From T1Sed10-7 sp041685505 (GTDB lineage: Bacteria > Actinomycetota > Nitriliruptoria > Nitriliruptorales > Nitriliruptoraceae), in contig JAWLFQ010000024.1 of NCBI GenBank assembly GCA_041685505.1, positions 1 to 31,805 of the forward strand: a stretch of DNA of 31,805 nucleotides, given 5' to 3'. A program made the position numbers and the translations under genes. Below the pieces are notes generated by a model that was given only the letters and a program-made list of their open reading frames with translations, was not told the DNA's origin and made no database searches. Below are positions 8,811 through 18,600 of the stretch, piece by piece; within the stretch, counting starts at the first letter, position 1; the number at the start of each line of letters is the position of its first letter.

Positions 8811-11660
8811 TCAACCCGTGACCAGTTCGCCGTCGAGGTCGACGGCCACGCTGCGACGTTGGCCGGGGGCAACCGTGACGCGTTCGCCGTGCACGTCCGC
8901 CACGACCTCGGCGGGGTTGTCCGGGTGCGCGACGAGCACCACGTCGTCGTTGGAGGCGTCCACGTCGACCCAACACCCCCGCACGGCGACGCCGTACTGC
9001 AGTCGGTCCCATCCCTCCGGCAGGTACGGGGCGACCTCCAGGCGGTCGTCGCGCACGTGCAGGCCCCCGAAGCCGAGCACCGCGACCTGCCAGGCCGCGC
9101 CGCAGGCGGCGATGTGGATGCCACCGATGAAGGTGCCGCCCGGTGCGGGATGGGAGTCGGCCAGCAGGTCCACGGTGGCACCGCGCAGGAACAGCCGCTC
9201 GGCCTCGGCGACACGGCCGAGGCGGGCCGCCACCAGGGCGTACATCGGGCGTGACAGGGAGGAGCCGTGCTGTGTGCGCGGCAGGTAGTGGTCGTAGTTG
9301 GCCGCGATGGTGTCGCGGTCGTAGCGCTCCGGTTGGGAGATGAACAGCTGCACCACGTCGGGTTGCTTGGTCACCTGGGTGTGGACGGCGATGCCGTTGG
9401 GCCACCCCCAGTACTCGTCGGGGTGCTGGAGCCGTGCACGCAGGTCATCCGGTGCGATGTCCTCGAGCTCGAAGTAGCCACGGAACTGCTCGAGCAGGTG
9501 GGTGTCGGGATCGGGCTGCACCTCCACGAGCCGTTCGAGCACATCGGCCCACAGGGAGCGGTCGTGATCACCGAGCCCGAGCTGTTCCTTGAGCGCACGC
9601 AGCACCTGCGGGTGCTCCGTGCCGAGCCGGTCGTAGAGGTGCACCGCGCCGGCCAGCGCCACCCGGCTCTGCTCGAGGGTGAAGACGTTGTCGTCGACGT
9701 TCTCGTGGTACTCGTCGGGACCGAGCAGCCGCAGCATGTGGTAGTGGCCGTCGTGCACCCGGAAGTGCACGAAGGAGGCCAGGAACCGTGCCACCTCGAA
9801 GACGATCTCCGCGCCGCGTTCGGCGATGAAGCCCTCGTCGCCGGTGGCCTGGACGTAACCGTCGATGGTCACCGCGATGTCCGGTGAGATGTGCATCTGC
9901 CAGTCGTTGAAGTGGTTGCGGATCGGCCGGTCCGTGAGCACGTCGCGGAAGAAGAAGTCGGGGCACAGCTCGTCGCCGGTGTCACCGGAGATCCAGGCGT
10001 AGTAGGCCCCGCCGTACCCGAGACGGGCCGCCTTGCGGCGCGCGCCGTCGATGGTCTTGTGCCGGTAGACGAGGATGTTGCGGGCCACCTCGGGGAAGGT
10101 GTGGACCCACATCGGCAGGTTGAACACCTCCTGGTCCCAGAAGGCCGCACCCTGGTAGGCCTGGCAGGACAGGCCCCGCGCACCGATCGGCAGGTGATCG
10201 GCGTGCATGGGGGTGGCGATCACCGCGTGGTAGAGGTTGTAGCGCAGCACCGCCTGGGTGGCGATGTCGCCGGTGATGCGGACGTCGATGCGTGCCCAGC
10301 GGTCCTCCCAGGCCATCGCATGGCGCGACAGCAGCACCTCGTAGCCCTCGGCGACCGCCGCACGCGCCAGTTGCAGCGACGCCGCGAGGGGCTGGTCGAC
10401 GTCGTTGCCCGAGTGCACGGCCATGACCTGTTCGATCACCATCAGCCCGTCGCCGCCCACCTCGACGTCGAGCACCCGGTACAGCTCGCGTTCGGCCTGT
10501 TCGATCCGCTCGGCGTGGACGGTGCCGCCCTGGATGGACACCGCGTGGGCCACGGCGATCGGCAGGCCGCGTTCGGTGGTGTCCATGCGCATCGCCAGCG
10601 CATCGTCGTGGATGTCGGGCTCCATGCAGGCGAAGTGGTCGCCGTTGAGGCTCCACACCTCGCCGTCGATGCCGGTGGTCAGGGTCAGACGGGTCCCCGG
10701 GGTCGCGAAGACCCGTTGGCGTTGCGCCAGCAGGTGGCGCTGCGCCATCGACGCGAAACGCTCGTCCACCAGACGCGCGACCGGACCCGTCGAGGGCCCG
10801 AAGATGCGGTGCTGCCGCCCGTAGCGCACGTCCAGGCGTCGCTCCAGCAGGTCACGGTCGCTGAGGACCGTGTCGGCGTCGATGACCACCGGCTCGCCGA
10901 GGTACGCGAGCTGGGAGAACAGGGCGTTGGGCACGTTGCACAGCTCCGACCACTTGCCGTCGGCGTTGTCCCAGGTGTCGGAGACGGTGCAGCCCACCGT
11001 GGCCGTCGCCCGCCACTCCGGCAGGGTGCCGCGGTAGCCGAGGTAGCCGTTGCCCGTCAGGTGGGAGGTCGCCACGTTGATGACCTGGTCGGGGTCGTGG
11101 TGGTCGTCGATGACCACCCAGCCGTCCGCCACCGTCGGTCCGTGGCCGACGCGCTCCTCGATGGGCTGGCGCACCACCGTCAGGTCGACGTCACGGGTCG
11201 CATCGAAGCGGTGATGGGCGTGACCGACACGCTCCTGCGGTCCCACACCGACCGCGGTCATGCCCGCCGCCGCGGCCGCATCGACCCCGGCAGCCGTCCC
11301 GTCGACCACGATGCACTCCCCCGGGGAGACGCCGACCATCTTCGCGGCCGCCAGGAACACATCCGGGGCCGGCGTGGCCCGCTCCACGGCGTCGCCGTCG
11401 GCGATGGCGTCGAACAGCCCGGTGATCTGCAGCTTGTCGAGGACGAGCCGGGCGTTCTTGGACGACGAGCCGATCGCGACCTGCATCCCACGCCGTTTGG
11501 CGTCGATCACCAGCGAGATGGCGCCCGGGAGCAGATCAGCGGGGCCCATACCCTCGAGCGCGTCGGCCGCGTCGGCCCTGCGGTCGAAGTCCAGCCCCTC
11601 CTCGTCGGTGAGGACACCGTCGAGGTCGAAGATGACGGCACGGCGCGGGACCGAGGGCAT
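8811..11660 (-). CDS. HAD-like domain fused to GH65 glycoside phosphorylase
   Basis: About 949 residues. The N-terminal ~145 residues resemble beta-phosphoglucomutase of the HAD superfamily, and the remainder is family GH65 (maltose/trehalose/kojibiose phosphorylase type), which cleaves an alpha-glucoside with phosphate to release beta-glucose 1-phosphate. GH65 evidence: WDQEVFNLPMWVHTFPE, YYAWISGDTGDE, the general acid E653 in GPDEYHENVDDN, and the phosphate-binding TQHGSSLS. The HAD part keeps the nucleophile motif DLDGVLTD (D12, D14) but has almost no cap insert, Thr96 replaces the conserved Lys of KPAPD, and DG (120-121) replaces the motif-IV ED, so it may be catalytically dead. ATG 11660 has GGAG about 10 nt upstream; GTG 11681 would add 7 residues. 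Disaccharide specificity cannot be read. Flanked on the same strand by DUF3039 and yaaA genes. Confidence 0.9.
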   Translation of the reverse strand: MPSVPRRAVIFDLDGVLTDEEGLDFDRRADAADALEGMGPADLLPGAISLVIDAKRRGMQVAIGSSSKNARLVLDKLQITGLFDAIADGDAVERATPAPDVFLAAAKMVGVSPGECIVVDGTAAGVDAAAAAGMTAVGVGPQERVGHAHHRFDATRDVDLTVVRQPIEERVGHGPTVADGWVVIDDHHDPDQVINVATSHLTGNGYLGYRGTLPEWRATATVGCTVSDTWDNADGKWSELCNVPNALFSQLAYLGEPVVIDADTVLSDRDLLERRLDVRYGRQHRIFGPSTGPVARLVDERFASMAQRHLLAQRQRVFATPGTRLTLTTGIDGEVWSLNGDHFACMEPDIHDDALAMRMDTTERGLPIAVAHAVSIQGGTVHAERIEQAERELYRVLDVEVGGDGLMVIEQVMAVHSGNDVDQPLAASLQLARAAVAEGYEVLLSRHAMAWEDRWARIDVRITGDIATQAVLRYNLYHAVIATPMHADHLPIGARGLSCQAYQGAAFWDQEVFNLPMWVHTFPEVARNILVYRHKTIDGARRKAARLGYGGAYYAWISGDTGDELCPDFFFRDVLTDRPIRNHFNDWQMHISPDIAVTIDGYVQATGDEGFIAERGAEIVFEVARFLASFVHFRVHDGHYHMLRLLGPDEYHENVDDNVFTLEQSRVALAGAVHLYDRLGTEHPQVLRALKEQLGLGDHDRSLWADVLERLVEVQPDPDTHLLEQFRGYFELEDIAPDDLRARLQHPDEYWGWPNGIAVHTQVTKQPDVVQLFISQPERYDRDTIAANYDHYLPRTQHGSSLSRPMYALVAARLGRVAEAERLFLRGATVDLLADSHPAPGGTFIGGIHIAACGAAWQVAVLGFGGLHVRDDRLEVAPYLPEGWDRLQYGVAVRGCWVDVDASNDDVVLVAHPDNPAEVVADVHGERVTVAPGQRRSVAVDLDGELVTG

Positions 11661-11756
11661 GGGTTCGAAGCTCCAGGACACGGTGGCGAGGGCGCCTGAG
11701 ACCCTAGCTGCGTGTCCCTGCGCAGGCCCCGCCCTGCGGGCCCGGGCCCGACGTCG

Positions 11757-12038
11757 TCAGGACCCGAAGGACCCGGCGATGCGGTCGGCGACCAGCTCCG
11801 CGCAGGTGGGGCACATCGGGTAGCGCGACGGATCACCGTCGGGCTTCCAACGCTTGCCGCACAACGCGGTCACCGGGGTCCCCTTGCGCCGGAACCGCTC
11901 GAGGTCGCGCTTGTTGACGTAGTGCGCGAAGCGGTCGTGGTCGCCGTCACCGTCGCTGGGATCGGGACGCTGATCCGGCTCGACAGGTGTCCGGACGGGC
12001 GCGGGAGACCGGGTCGGGAGATGTGTCGGTGTGGACAT
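11757..12038 (-). CDS. DUF3039 domain-containing small protein
   Basis: A 93-residue protein of the actinobacterial DUF3039 family, recognised from HDRFAHYVNKRDLERFRRKG followed by VTALCGKRWKP and the C-terminal YPMCPTCAEL. Cysteines in CGK and CPTC suggest a small zinc-binding site. The first ~35 residues are Pro/Asp-rich and probably disordered. Function is unknown. ATG 12038 gives the normal family length; a much longer in-frame extension upstream (to 13973) is antisense to the PilB-like gene and was rejected. It is the first gene of a - run leading into the HAD/GH65 gene, 96 bp downstream, and diverges from the PilB-like gene. Confidence 0.85.
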   Translation of the reverse strand: MSTPTHLPTRSPAPVRTPVEPDQRPDPSDGDGDHDRFAHYVNKRDLERFRRKGTPVTALCGKRWKPDGDPSRYPMCPTCAELVADRIAGSFGS

Positions 12039-12212
12039 GCCCCGAACGGTAGCGCGCGCCGGCAGGCCTCGCCCAGCTGTCGACGTCACCGGGGCCCTCG
12101 GACAGCTACATTCCGTGATCGAGGCGCCACCCTGAGATAAACCTCGACGTACCTCGTGCACACCGGGGGATCCAGCGCACACGCGCTGGCGGATCGCAAC
12201 ACGGAGCGGCTC

Positions 12213-13958
12213 ATGGCACAGGCCCCGGGAGCACCATCCGGTGGGACGGCCCCCGGCGCAGGTCGGCGCCGTCGCCGCCTCGGCGAGCTGCTGCTGGCCG
12301 CCGGTGTGGTCACCGACGGGGCGATCCGCGACGCCCTCGACGTCGCCGCTCCGGGTGAGCGTCTGGGCGCGGCGCTGGTGCGGTTGGGGCTGGTGGCGGA
12401 GTCCGAGGTCGCCGATGCGCTGGCGACCCAGCTGCGGCTCGAACGGGTCGATCTGGATGCCGACGTCCCCCTCGACCCCGAGGTGGTCGCGCTGTTGCCG
12501 ATGAGCGAGGCGGAACGCCACGACGTCCTGCCCCTGCGCCTGGCGACCGGCACCCTGCACCTGGCGATGTCCGACCCCTCCGATGTGGTCGCGCTCGACG
12601 ACGTGCGGCTGGCCACCGGTGTGCGTCGTGTGCGACCCGTGGTCGCCACCACCGACGCGCTGCGCCGGGCGCGACGCCGTGCCTACCGCATGCCCGCCAC
12701 CCAGGACCGGTTGTGGCAGCGCAGCCGCGTCGCCGGTGATCTCGCGCAGCACGACAGCGCGGGCGCCGATGCCGCACCGGTGGTCGCACGTCTCGACGCG
12801 ATCCTGGCCGAAGCGGCCCAGCTCCAGGCCAGCGACCTCCACCTCGAGCCCTACGAGGGCGGGGCACGGGTGCGACTGCGCGTCGACGGGGTGCTCCGCG
12901 AGATGGAACGGCTGTCCACCGACCTGCACCCCCGGGTGGTCTCCCGCATCAAGCTGCTGGCCGACCTCGACATCGCCGAACACCGACGCCCCCAGGATGG
13001 TCGCGCCCGGCTGGTGGTCGACGGGCGTCCCCTCGAGCTGCGGGTCTCGGTCATGCCCACCCTGCGCGGGGAGACGGTCGCTGTGCGCCTGCTCCCCCGG
13101 GCTGAGGAGCTGCTCGGGCTGGACGAGCTCGGTCTCCACAGCGGTGACGAGGAGGTCCTCACCGCCGTCATGGCCCGTCCCCAGGGTCTGGTCCTGCTCA
13201 CGGGCCCCACGGGCTCGGGCAAGACCACCACCGCCTACGCGGCGCTGGCCACCACCGACGGGCTGGGGCGCAACATCCGCACCCTGGAGGATCCGGTCGA
13301 GGTCCGGTGGCTGGGGATCAACCAGACCCAGATCGACACACGTGTCGGGGTCACCTTCGCCACGGGACTGCGTCACCTGCTCCGCCAGGACCCCGACGTG
13401 CTGCTGGTCGGTGAGGTACGGGACCACGAGACGGCACAGCTGACCGTCGAAGCGGCCTCCACCGGGCATCTGGTGCTGGCCACCCTGCACACCAACGACG
13501 CCCCCTCGGCCGTGGCCCGTATGGTCGATCTGGGCGCGGACCGTTTCCTGCTCTCCAGCGCGCTGGAGCTGGTGATCGCGCAGCGTCTGGTGCGTCGCAA
13601 CTGTCCCCGATGCGCCGCCGAGGACCGGCCCGGTCCCAAGCTCCTCGAGGCCCTCGGCATCACGCTGGCCGATCTCGACGGCGCCGAGCTGCGTCGCGGC
13701 GTCGGCTGTGCCGCGTGTGATCACACCGGCGTGGCCGGGCGCATCGCGATCGCCGAGCTGGTCCGCGTGGATCGGGCGCTGCGTGACGCGCTGCTGACCG
13801 GTGCCGGCGAGGCCGCGGTGCTGGCCGCTGCCCGCAGCACCGGCATGCGCAGCCTGCGACAGGACGCCCTCGAACGCGCGGTGGCGGGCGAGATCAGCCT
13901 CGCAGAGGCGCTGCGCGTCACCCCCGACCCGCCATGGCCACCGGAACTGCCCGCCTGA
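12213..13958 (+). CDS. PilB/GspE-family secretion ATPase with MshEN c-di-GMP domain
   Basis: A 581-residue AAA-like ATPase that powers pilin or pseudopilin assembly at the inner membrane. The N-terminus carries two successive MshEN motifs: R-LGELLLAAGVV...L (about 22-45) and RLGAALVRLGLVAESEVADA through Q73 (50-73), the tandem pattern known to bind c-di-GMP. Then follow the N2-like domain (SDLHLEPYEGGARVRLRVDG), Walker A GPTGSGKTTT (331-340), an Asp box, Walker B DPDVLLVGEV (393-402), a His box (HLVLATLHTNDA) and a zinc site of C464/C467 and C499/C502. ATG 12213 follows GGAG by 6 nt; GTG 12156 is an alternative. No pilC, pilT, pilin or peptidase gene is nearby, so this is an orphan ATPase here. 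Confidence 0.93.
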   Translation: MAQAPGAPSGGTAPGAGRRRRRLGELLLAAGVVTDGAIRDALDVAAPGERLGAALVRLGLVAESEVADALATQLRLERVDLDADVPLDPEVVALLPMSEAERHDVLPLRLATGTLHLAMSDPSDVVALDDVRLATGVRRVRPVVATTDALRRARRRAYRMPATQDRLWQRSRVAGDLAQHDSAGADAAPVVARLDAILAEAAQLQASDLHLEPYEGGARVRLRVDGVLREMERLSTDLHPRVVSRIKLLADLDIAEHRRPQDGRARLVVDGRPLELRVSVMPTLRGETVAVRLLPRAEELLGLDELGLHSGDEEVLTAVMARPQGLVLLTGPTGSGKTTTAYAALATTDGLGRNIRTLEDPVEVRWLGINQTQIDTRVGVTFATGLRHLLRQDPDVLLVGEVRDHETAQLTVEAASTGHLVLATLHTNDAPSAVARMVDLGADRFLLSSALELVIAQRLVRRNCPRCAAEDRPGPKLLEALGITLADLDGAELRRGVGCAACDHTGVAGRIAIAELVRVDRALRDALLTGAGEAAVLAAARSTGMRSLRQDALERAVAGEISLAEALRVTPDPPWPPELPA

Positions 13959-13965
13959 CGCTCCC

Positions 13966-13989
13966 GCACGCACGCCGGTGGGCGCGTGC
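13966..13989. terminator. Bidirectional hairpin terminator candidate
   Basis: In the 36-bp gap between convergent genes, GCACGC pairs with GCGTGC, and after a 2-nt bulge GCC pairs with GGC around a GGTG loop. No T-tract follows on either strand, as is common in very GC-rich actinobacteria. It could serve both the PilB-like gene and the SET-domain gene. Confidence 0.45.
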
Positions 13990-13994
13990 AGGAC

Positions 13995-14387
13995 TCACGC
14001 TCCCCCGCGGACCTCGAACCACAAGGGGCTGTCCTCGCTGCCCTCCTCGGCCCGGTAGGAGACGGTGATCTCCTCACCGGCCGGGATGTCACGCAGCGTG
14101 AACAGTTGGGCGACGAGCCCGTCGGGGACCAGCCACAGGAACGCGTTGGGATCGTCGTCGTGGTTGCACATCGACGACACGCCCAGCACCAGCGCCGCCG
14201 TGCCCTGCTCGTCCCACTCGTAGACGTAGTCGTCGACCAGGGTGGCCTGCAGTGCGGCCCGCTGGGCCGCGGGGACGAGCAGCAGCGGCGCCTCCATGAT
14301 CAGGGTGTCGGCCGCGATCGCCTCAGCCGCGAACAACCCACGCCCCTGTCGCGGCGAGGTCCGCACCTCCACCCTGTCCTCGAGCAT
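13995..14387 (-). CDS. Small SET-domain protein
   Basis: A 130-residue protein consisting of a minimal SET fold, the catalytic module of lysine methyltransferases. Visible are the N-terminal strand SPRQGRGLFAAEAI with an acquired-cofactor style GRG-F (15-19), the pseudoknot NHDDDPNA (N75-H76) and the closing ALRD-type segment TLRDIPAGEEITVSY with Y111. All three landmarks needed for SAM and lysine binding are present, so activity is plausible. Pre-SET cysteines are absent and the post-SET tail is very short. The substrate in bacteria is unknown. ATG 14387 follows GAGGGGG. It lies 18 bp after the Sua5/TsaC stop on the same strand, so the two are probably cotranscribed. Confidence 0.8.
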   Translation of the reverse strand: MLEDRVEVRTSPRQGRGLFAAEAIAADTLIMEAPLLLVPAAQRAALQATLVDDYVYEWDEQGTAALVLGVSSMCNHDDDPNAFLWLVPDGLVAQLFTLRDIPAGEEITVSYRAEEGSEDSPLWFEVRGGA

Positions 14388-14405
14388 GGGGACCCCCTCG
14401 ACGCG

Positions 14406-15404
14406 TCAGGCTGCGGCGGCGCGTCGCAGCCGGTCCATGACCGCCCGCCCGACACCGTCCTCGTCCACGGTCTGCACCACGAGGCGGTCGACACCCGCCT
14501 GTTCAGCCGCTCGCAGCGCACCGTACAGCTGCCGGGCGAGGTCGGCCCCGTCGTGGTAGGTGGCGATGGTCACCGCACCGCCGCTGCACGCAGCGGCCAC
14601 CTGCGGTGGAGCGATGAGGCCCGTGCGGGCCCGCTCGGCAGGGCGCAGCTCCGCGAGCATCGCGGGCAGCGCCTCCGGTGTCACCAGCTCCACCGGGCAC
14701 CGTGGGGCGTAGTGTCGGTACCGGGTGCCCGGCGAGGCCTGCGTCTCGGCGCGCTGCTCAGCCGCGTCCACACCGAGGTGCTCCCGGGTGACCGCGCCCT
14801 CCCGCAGCACGACCGGTGTCGCGCCTCGTACATCGACCACCGTGGACTCCACACCGACCGCGCACGCTCCCCCGTCCAGCACGACGTCGACCGCTCCGGC
14901 GAGCTCCTCGGCCACGTGCTCGGCACGGGTCGGCGACGGACGACCCGACCGGTTGGCCGAGGGTGCCGCGACCGGCTGGGCGAAGCGCTCCAGCAGCGTC
15001 GCGGCGACGGGATGATCGGGCACGCGGACCGCGACGGTGCCAAGGCCGCCCCGGGTGATCGCCGGGATGCGCGCATCCGCCTCGACCACCAAGGTCAACG
15101 GCCCCGGCCAGAAGGCGGCAGCCAGCGCACGCGCCAGTGGTGTGCTGCGTGCAGCGACCGCGTCGAGCTGCTCCGCTGCCGCGATGTGGACGATCAGGGG
15201 GTTGTCGGCCGGCCGGCCCTTCGCGGCGAAGATCCGGGCGACGGCACCGCGATCGAGCGCGTTGCCCGCAAGGCCGTAGACCGTCTCCGTCGGCAGGCCG
15301 ACCAGGCGACCGGACGACAACGCCGAGATGGCGGCATCCAGCCCCGCTGCGTCGGCTGGGCGGATCAGGGATCGCCCTGCGGTGTCGAGCTGATCGGCCC
15401 GCAT
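14406..15404 (-). CDS. L-threonylcarbamoyladenylate synthase (Sua5 type)
   Basis: A 332-residue Sua5/YrdC/YwlC protein that makes threonylcarbamoyl-AMP from threonine, bicarbonate and ATP, the first step of t6A37 tRNA modification. The TsaC domain shows GLPTETVYGLAG (36-47), FAAKGRPADNPLIVHI with K62 and R64, and PSANRSG. The Sua5-specific C-terminal domain is present, with the linker signature SPGTRYRHYAP preceding it. Ala66 sits where many homologues have Ser in KGRPSDNP, a mild deviation. ATG 15404 is preceded by GAGGTGGAGG; in-frame sequence upstream to 15608 is Arg/Pro-rich and not family-like. It is followed by the SET-domain gene and diverges from the large GGDEF-EAL gene. Confidence 0.94.
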   Translation of the reverse strand: MRADQLDTAGRSLIRPADAAGLDAAISALSSGRLVGLPTETVYGLAGNALDRGAVARIFAAKGRPADNPLIVHIAAAEQLDAVAARSTPLARALAAAFWPGPLTLVVEADARIPAITRGGLGTVAVRVPDHPVAATLLERFAQPVAAPSANRSGRPSPTRAEHVAEELAGAVDVVLDGGACAVGVESTVVDVRGATPVVLREGAVTREHLGVDAAEQRAETQASPGTRYRHYAPRCPVELVTPEALPAMLAELRPAERARTGLIAPPQVAAACSGGAVTIATYHDGADLARQLYGALRAAEQAGVDRLVVQTVDEDGVGRAVMDRLRRAAAA

Positions 15405-15658
15405 CCTCCACCTCGCCGGTCGACGCATCCTGGCCTGGGCTGCGCCACCCTGCTGCACCCCGTCGGTGCGCGCGACGGTACCCGGCTGGCGCAGCGCGGT
15501 AGCGGCGCCCTGCGGCCGCACGCGACCCGGGAGGCCCGGGCGCCGGCGCGGCCACTGCTGCAGCCGCCAGCTTCGCGGCCGATGAGAGGGGTGACCGCGC
15601 CGCGCCACGGTGCCTACGCTGCCGCACCAGCTCCGACGAGCGGTGCCAACCGACGAGG

Positions 15659-18600
15659 ATGTTGGTGACGAGGACCGAACAGCACGCCGTAGCCACGGCA
15701 GCCCAACCGGCGCCCGCCTCGGCCGCCCAACGAGACGGCGCTGCCAACGACGGGGGGCGGATCCTCGTCGTCGACGACGACGAGGGCGTGCTCGAGTTGG
15801 TCCGTACCCTGCTCGACCGCCACGGCTACGACGTCGTGACGACCCGCAGCGCGGACGAAGCGCTCACGCTGGCCACCCGTCACGTGCCAGAACTCGTGCT
15901 GCTCGACGTGGTGATGCCCGAGGTGGACGGGCTCGAGCTGGCGCGCGAGCTGCAGCAGCAGGCCGGCTCCGCTGCGGCGCCCGTGATCTTCCTCAGTGCA
16001 CTGCATGATGCGGAGTCCAAGGCGCGTGGCTTCGCCACCGGCGGGGTCGATTATCTGACCAAGCCCTTCCGGCGTGAGGAGCTGCTGGCGCGCGTCGGGT
16101 CCCACCTGCAGCTCCATCGCGTCCGGCGCCAGCTCCAGGCGCGGGAGGCCGAGCTCGAGCAGCTGCTCGGCAACGCGAGCGAGGAGGTACTGGCCTCGGA
16201 GCGCGCGCTGAGCCGTCGCACGGCGGAGCTCGCGGCGCTCTTCGCTGCGCTGCCCGACGTGGTCTTCGTCAAGGACCTCCAGGGCATCTACATCGAGGGC
16301 AACCCCCGGTTCGAGGAGCTGCTGGGCCGCCCCCTCACCGAGCTGATGGGACGTCGCGACGAGGAACTGTTCCCCGCAGAACTCGCCCACCGGCTCCGCG
16401 CGCAGGATCAGGCCACCCTCGACGCCGATGCGCCGATGACCGGCGAGGAGTGGGTCACGCTGCCCGATGGCACCACGGTGCTGCTGGAGACCATCACCGC
16501 CCCCGTCCGTGACGGCGGTGGCGAACCGCTCGGGTTGCTGGGCATCGCGAGGGACATCACCGCACGTCACGACGAGCAGCAGGAGCTGCGGCGCTCGCGT
16601 GCCGAGCTGCTCGAAGCCCAGGAGGTGGCCGGTCTGGGCAGCTGGCAGGTGGACATGGTCACGGGGCAGATGACCTGGTCGCAGCAGACCTTCCGCATCC
16701 TGGGTCTGGAGCCGGGTGAGATCCCGCGACGCCGCGACGTCGCCGCCCTGGTCCACGCCGAGGACCGCGACCGGGTCCTCGCGGCGTGGGAGCGCGCGCA
16801 GCGCGACGGCACCGGCGAGGTGGAGCACCGGCTCGCCCGGGACCCGCAGGTGTGGGTGCGGCAGCGGGTGCGGTTCGAACGCGACGCGCAGGGTGCCCTC
16901 CAGCGTGCCTTGGGCACGATGCTGGACATCACGACCCACACCCAGGCGAGGTTCGCCGTCGAGGCCGAGCAGGCACGCCTCGAGGATGCGTTGGCGGCGG
17001 CGCGGGCCGCCACCTACGAGTGGCATGTCCCCACCGACCTGGTCCACCCGAGCCAACGGTGGTGCCAGATGCTGGGCTACGACCCCGACCGCGACGGTCC
17101 GCTGACGGTCCAGACCTGGTCCACATGGATCCATCCGGATCACGCGCCGACGGTGCGTGCCGCACTGCAACGGCTGGTGGACGCCCAGGAGGAGCAGCAC
17201 GAGGTCGAGTTCCGCCTGCAGCGACGGGATGGCCGCTGGCTGTGGGTGAGAGGGCTCAGCCGGGTGACCCAGCGTTCCTCTGAGGGACACGCGCTGCGGG
17301 TCTCCGGGCTGATCATCGACATCACCCATGAGAAGGCCCACCAGGAGCAGTTGTCCTTCGTCGCCGAGCACGACGGGCTGACGGGGCTGATCAACCGGCA
17401 GCGCTTCTCGCAACACCTGCGCGAGGAGCTGCTGACCGACCGTGGACCCCAGGAACGGCTGGCCGTGGTCGGTTTCGACCTCGACGGGTTCGAGGCCGTG
17501 AACGCCGCCCACGGGCGAGCTGCCGGCAACCAGCTGCTGGTGGAGATCGCGACCCGTCTGCTGCGCTGCGTCGGTGACCGTCACCGTGTGGCGCGCATCG
17601 GTGGCGACGAGTTCGCGGTCGCGGTGCCGGTACCGGCCACCGATGGCGGGTGGCGGGACGCCGTCGAGGAGCTCTACGACGCCGTGACCCACCCGATCAG
17701 GCTCCAGGGTCGCCCGCTGCAGGCGACGGCGAGCATCGGTGTCACCCTGTACCCGCAGGCCCGTGACAGCGACGCGGAGCAGCTGCTGCGCCAGGCCGAC
17801 CAGGCCGTCTACCAGGCGAAGCTGGCGGGCAAGGACCGCTACCACCTGTTCGACACCGAACGCGACGCCCACAGCCGCGAGCGCTATCAGCTCATCGACG
17901 AGGTGCACGCCGCGCTGTCGGAGGAGCGCTTCGTCCTGCACTACCAGCCGCAGGTCAACATGCGCACGGGCGAGGTCCTGGGGTTCGAGTCGCTGATCCG
18001 CTGGCAGCACCCCGAACGCGGCCTGCTGGCACCGGGTGCCTTCATCCCCCAGCTGGCTGGACACCCGCTGTCGATAGAGATCGGCAACTGGGTCATCGAG
18101 GAGGCGCTCGGACAGCTTGCGCGGTGGCGCGACGCCGGGCTCGACACCACGGTGACGGTCAACATCGACACCGCGCAGCTCTACGACCCGGCCTTCGGTC
18201 GTCGCCTGGAGACGCAGCTCGCTGCCGCGCCCGGGGTGCGACCCGAGCAGCTCGGTATCGAGATCCTGGAGACCGGCGCACTGGAGGACCTCGCGCACGT
18301 CGGCGAACTGGTCGACCACATCCGCGCGCTCGGCGTCACCGTGGCGCTGGACGACTTCGGGACCGGCTACTCCTCGCTGACGCTGCTCAAACGGCTGGGA
18401 GCGGACGTGGTCAAGATCGACCGCAGCTTCGTGATGGAGCTGCTGGAGGACACCGAGCACGCCCTCATCATCGACAGCGTGGTCAGCCTGGCGCGCAACT
18501 TCCAACGCACGGTTCTGGCCGAGGGCGTGGAGACCGATGCCCACGGCGTGCTGCTCCTCGAGCTCGGGTGCGAGCTGGCGCAGGGCTTCGGGATCGCGCG

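Noticed and set aside
9891..11699. A 602-codon open frame on the + strand opposite the HAD/GH65 gene
   Set aside because: No family-like segment; the opposite strand carries complete GH65 motifs.
12039..13973. Extension of the DUF3039 reading frame to a 738-residue protein
   Set aside because: Only the last 93 residues match DUF3039; the extension is antisense to the PilB-like ATPase.
15520..15550. GC palindromes (CCCGG...CCCGGG and GCGCCGGCGC) upstream of the GGDEF-EAL gene
   Set aside because: Short GC-only palindromes are frequent by chance in this composition, and there is no second copy or spacing that suggests an operator.
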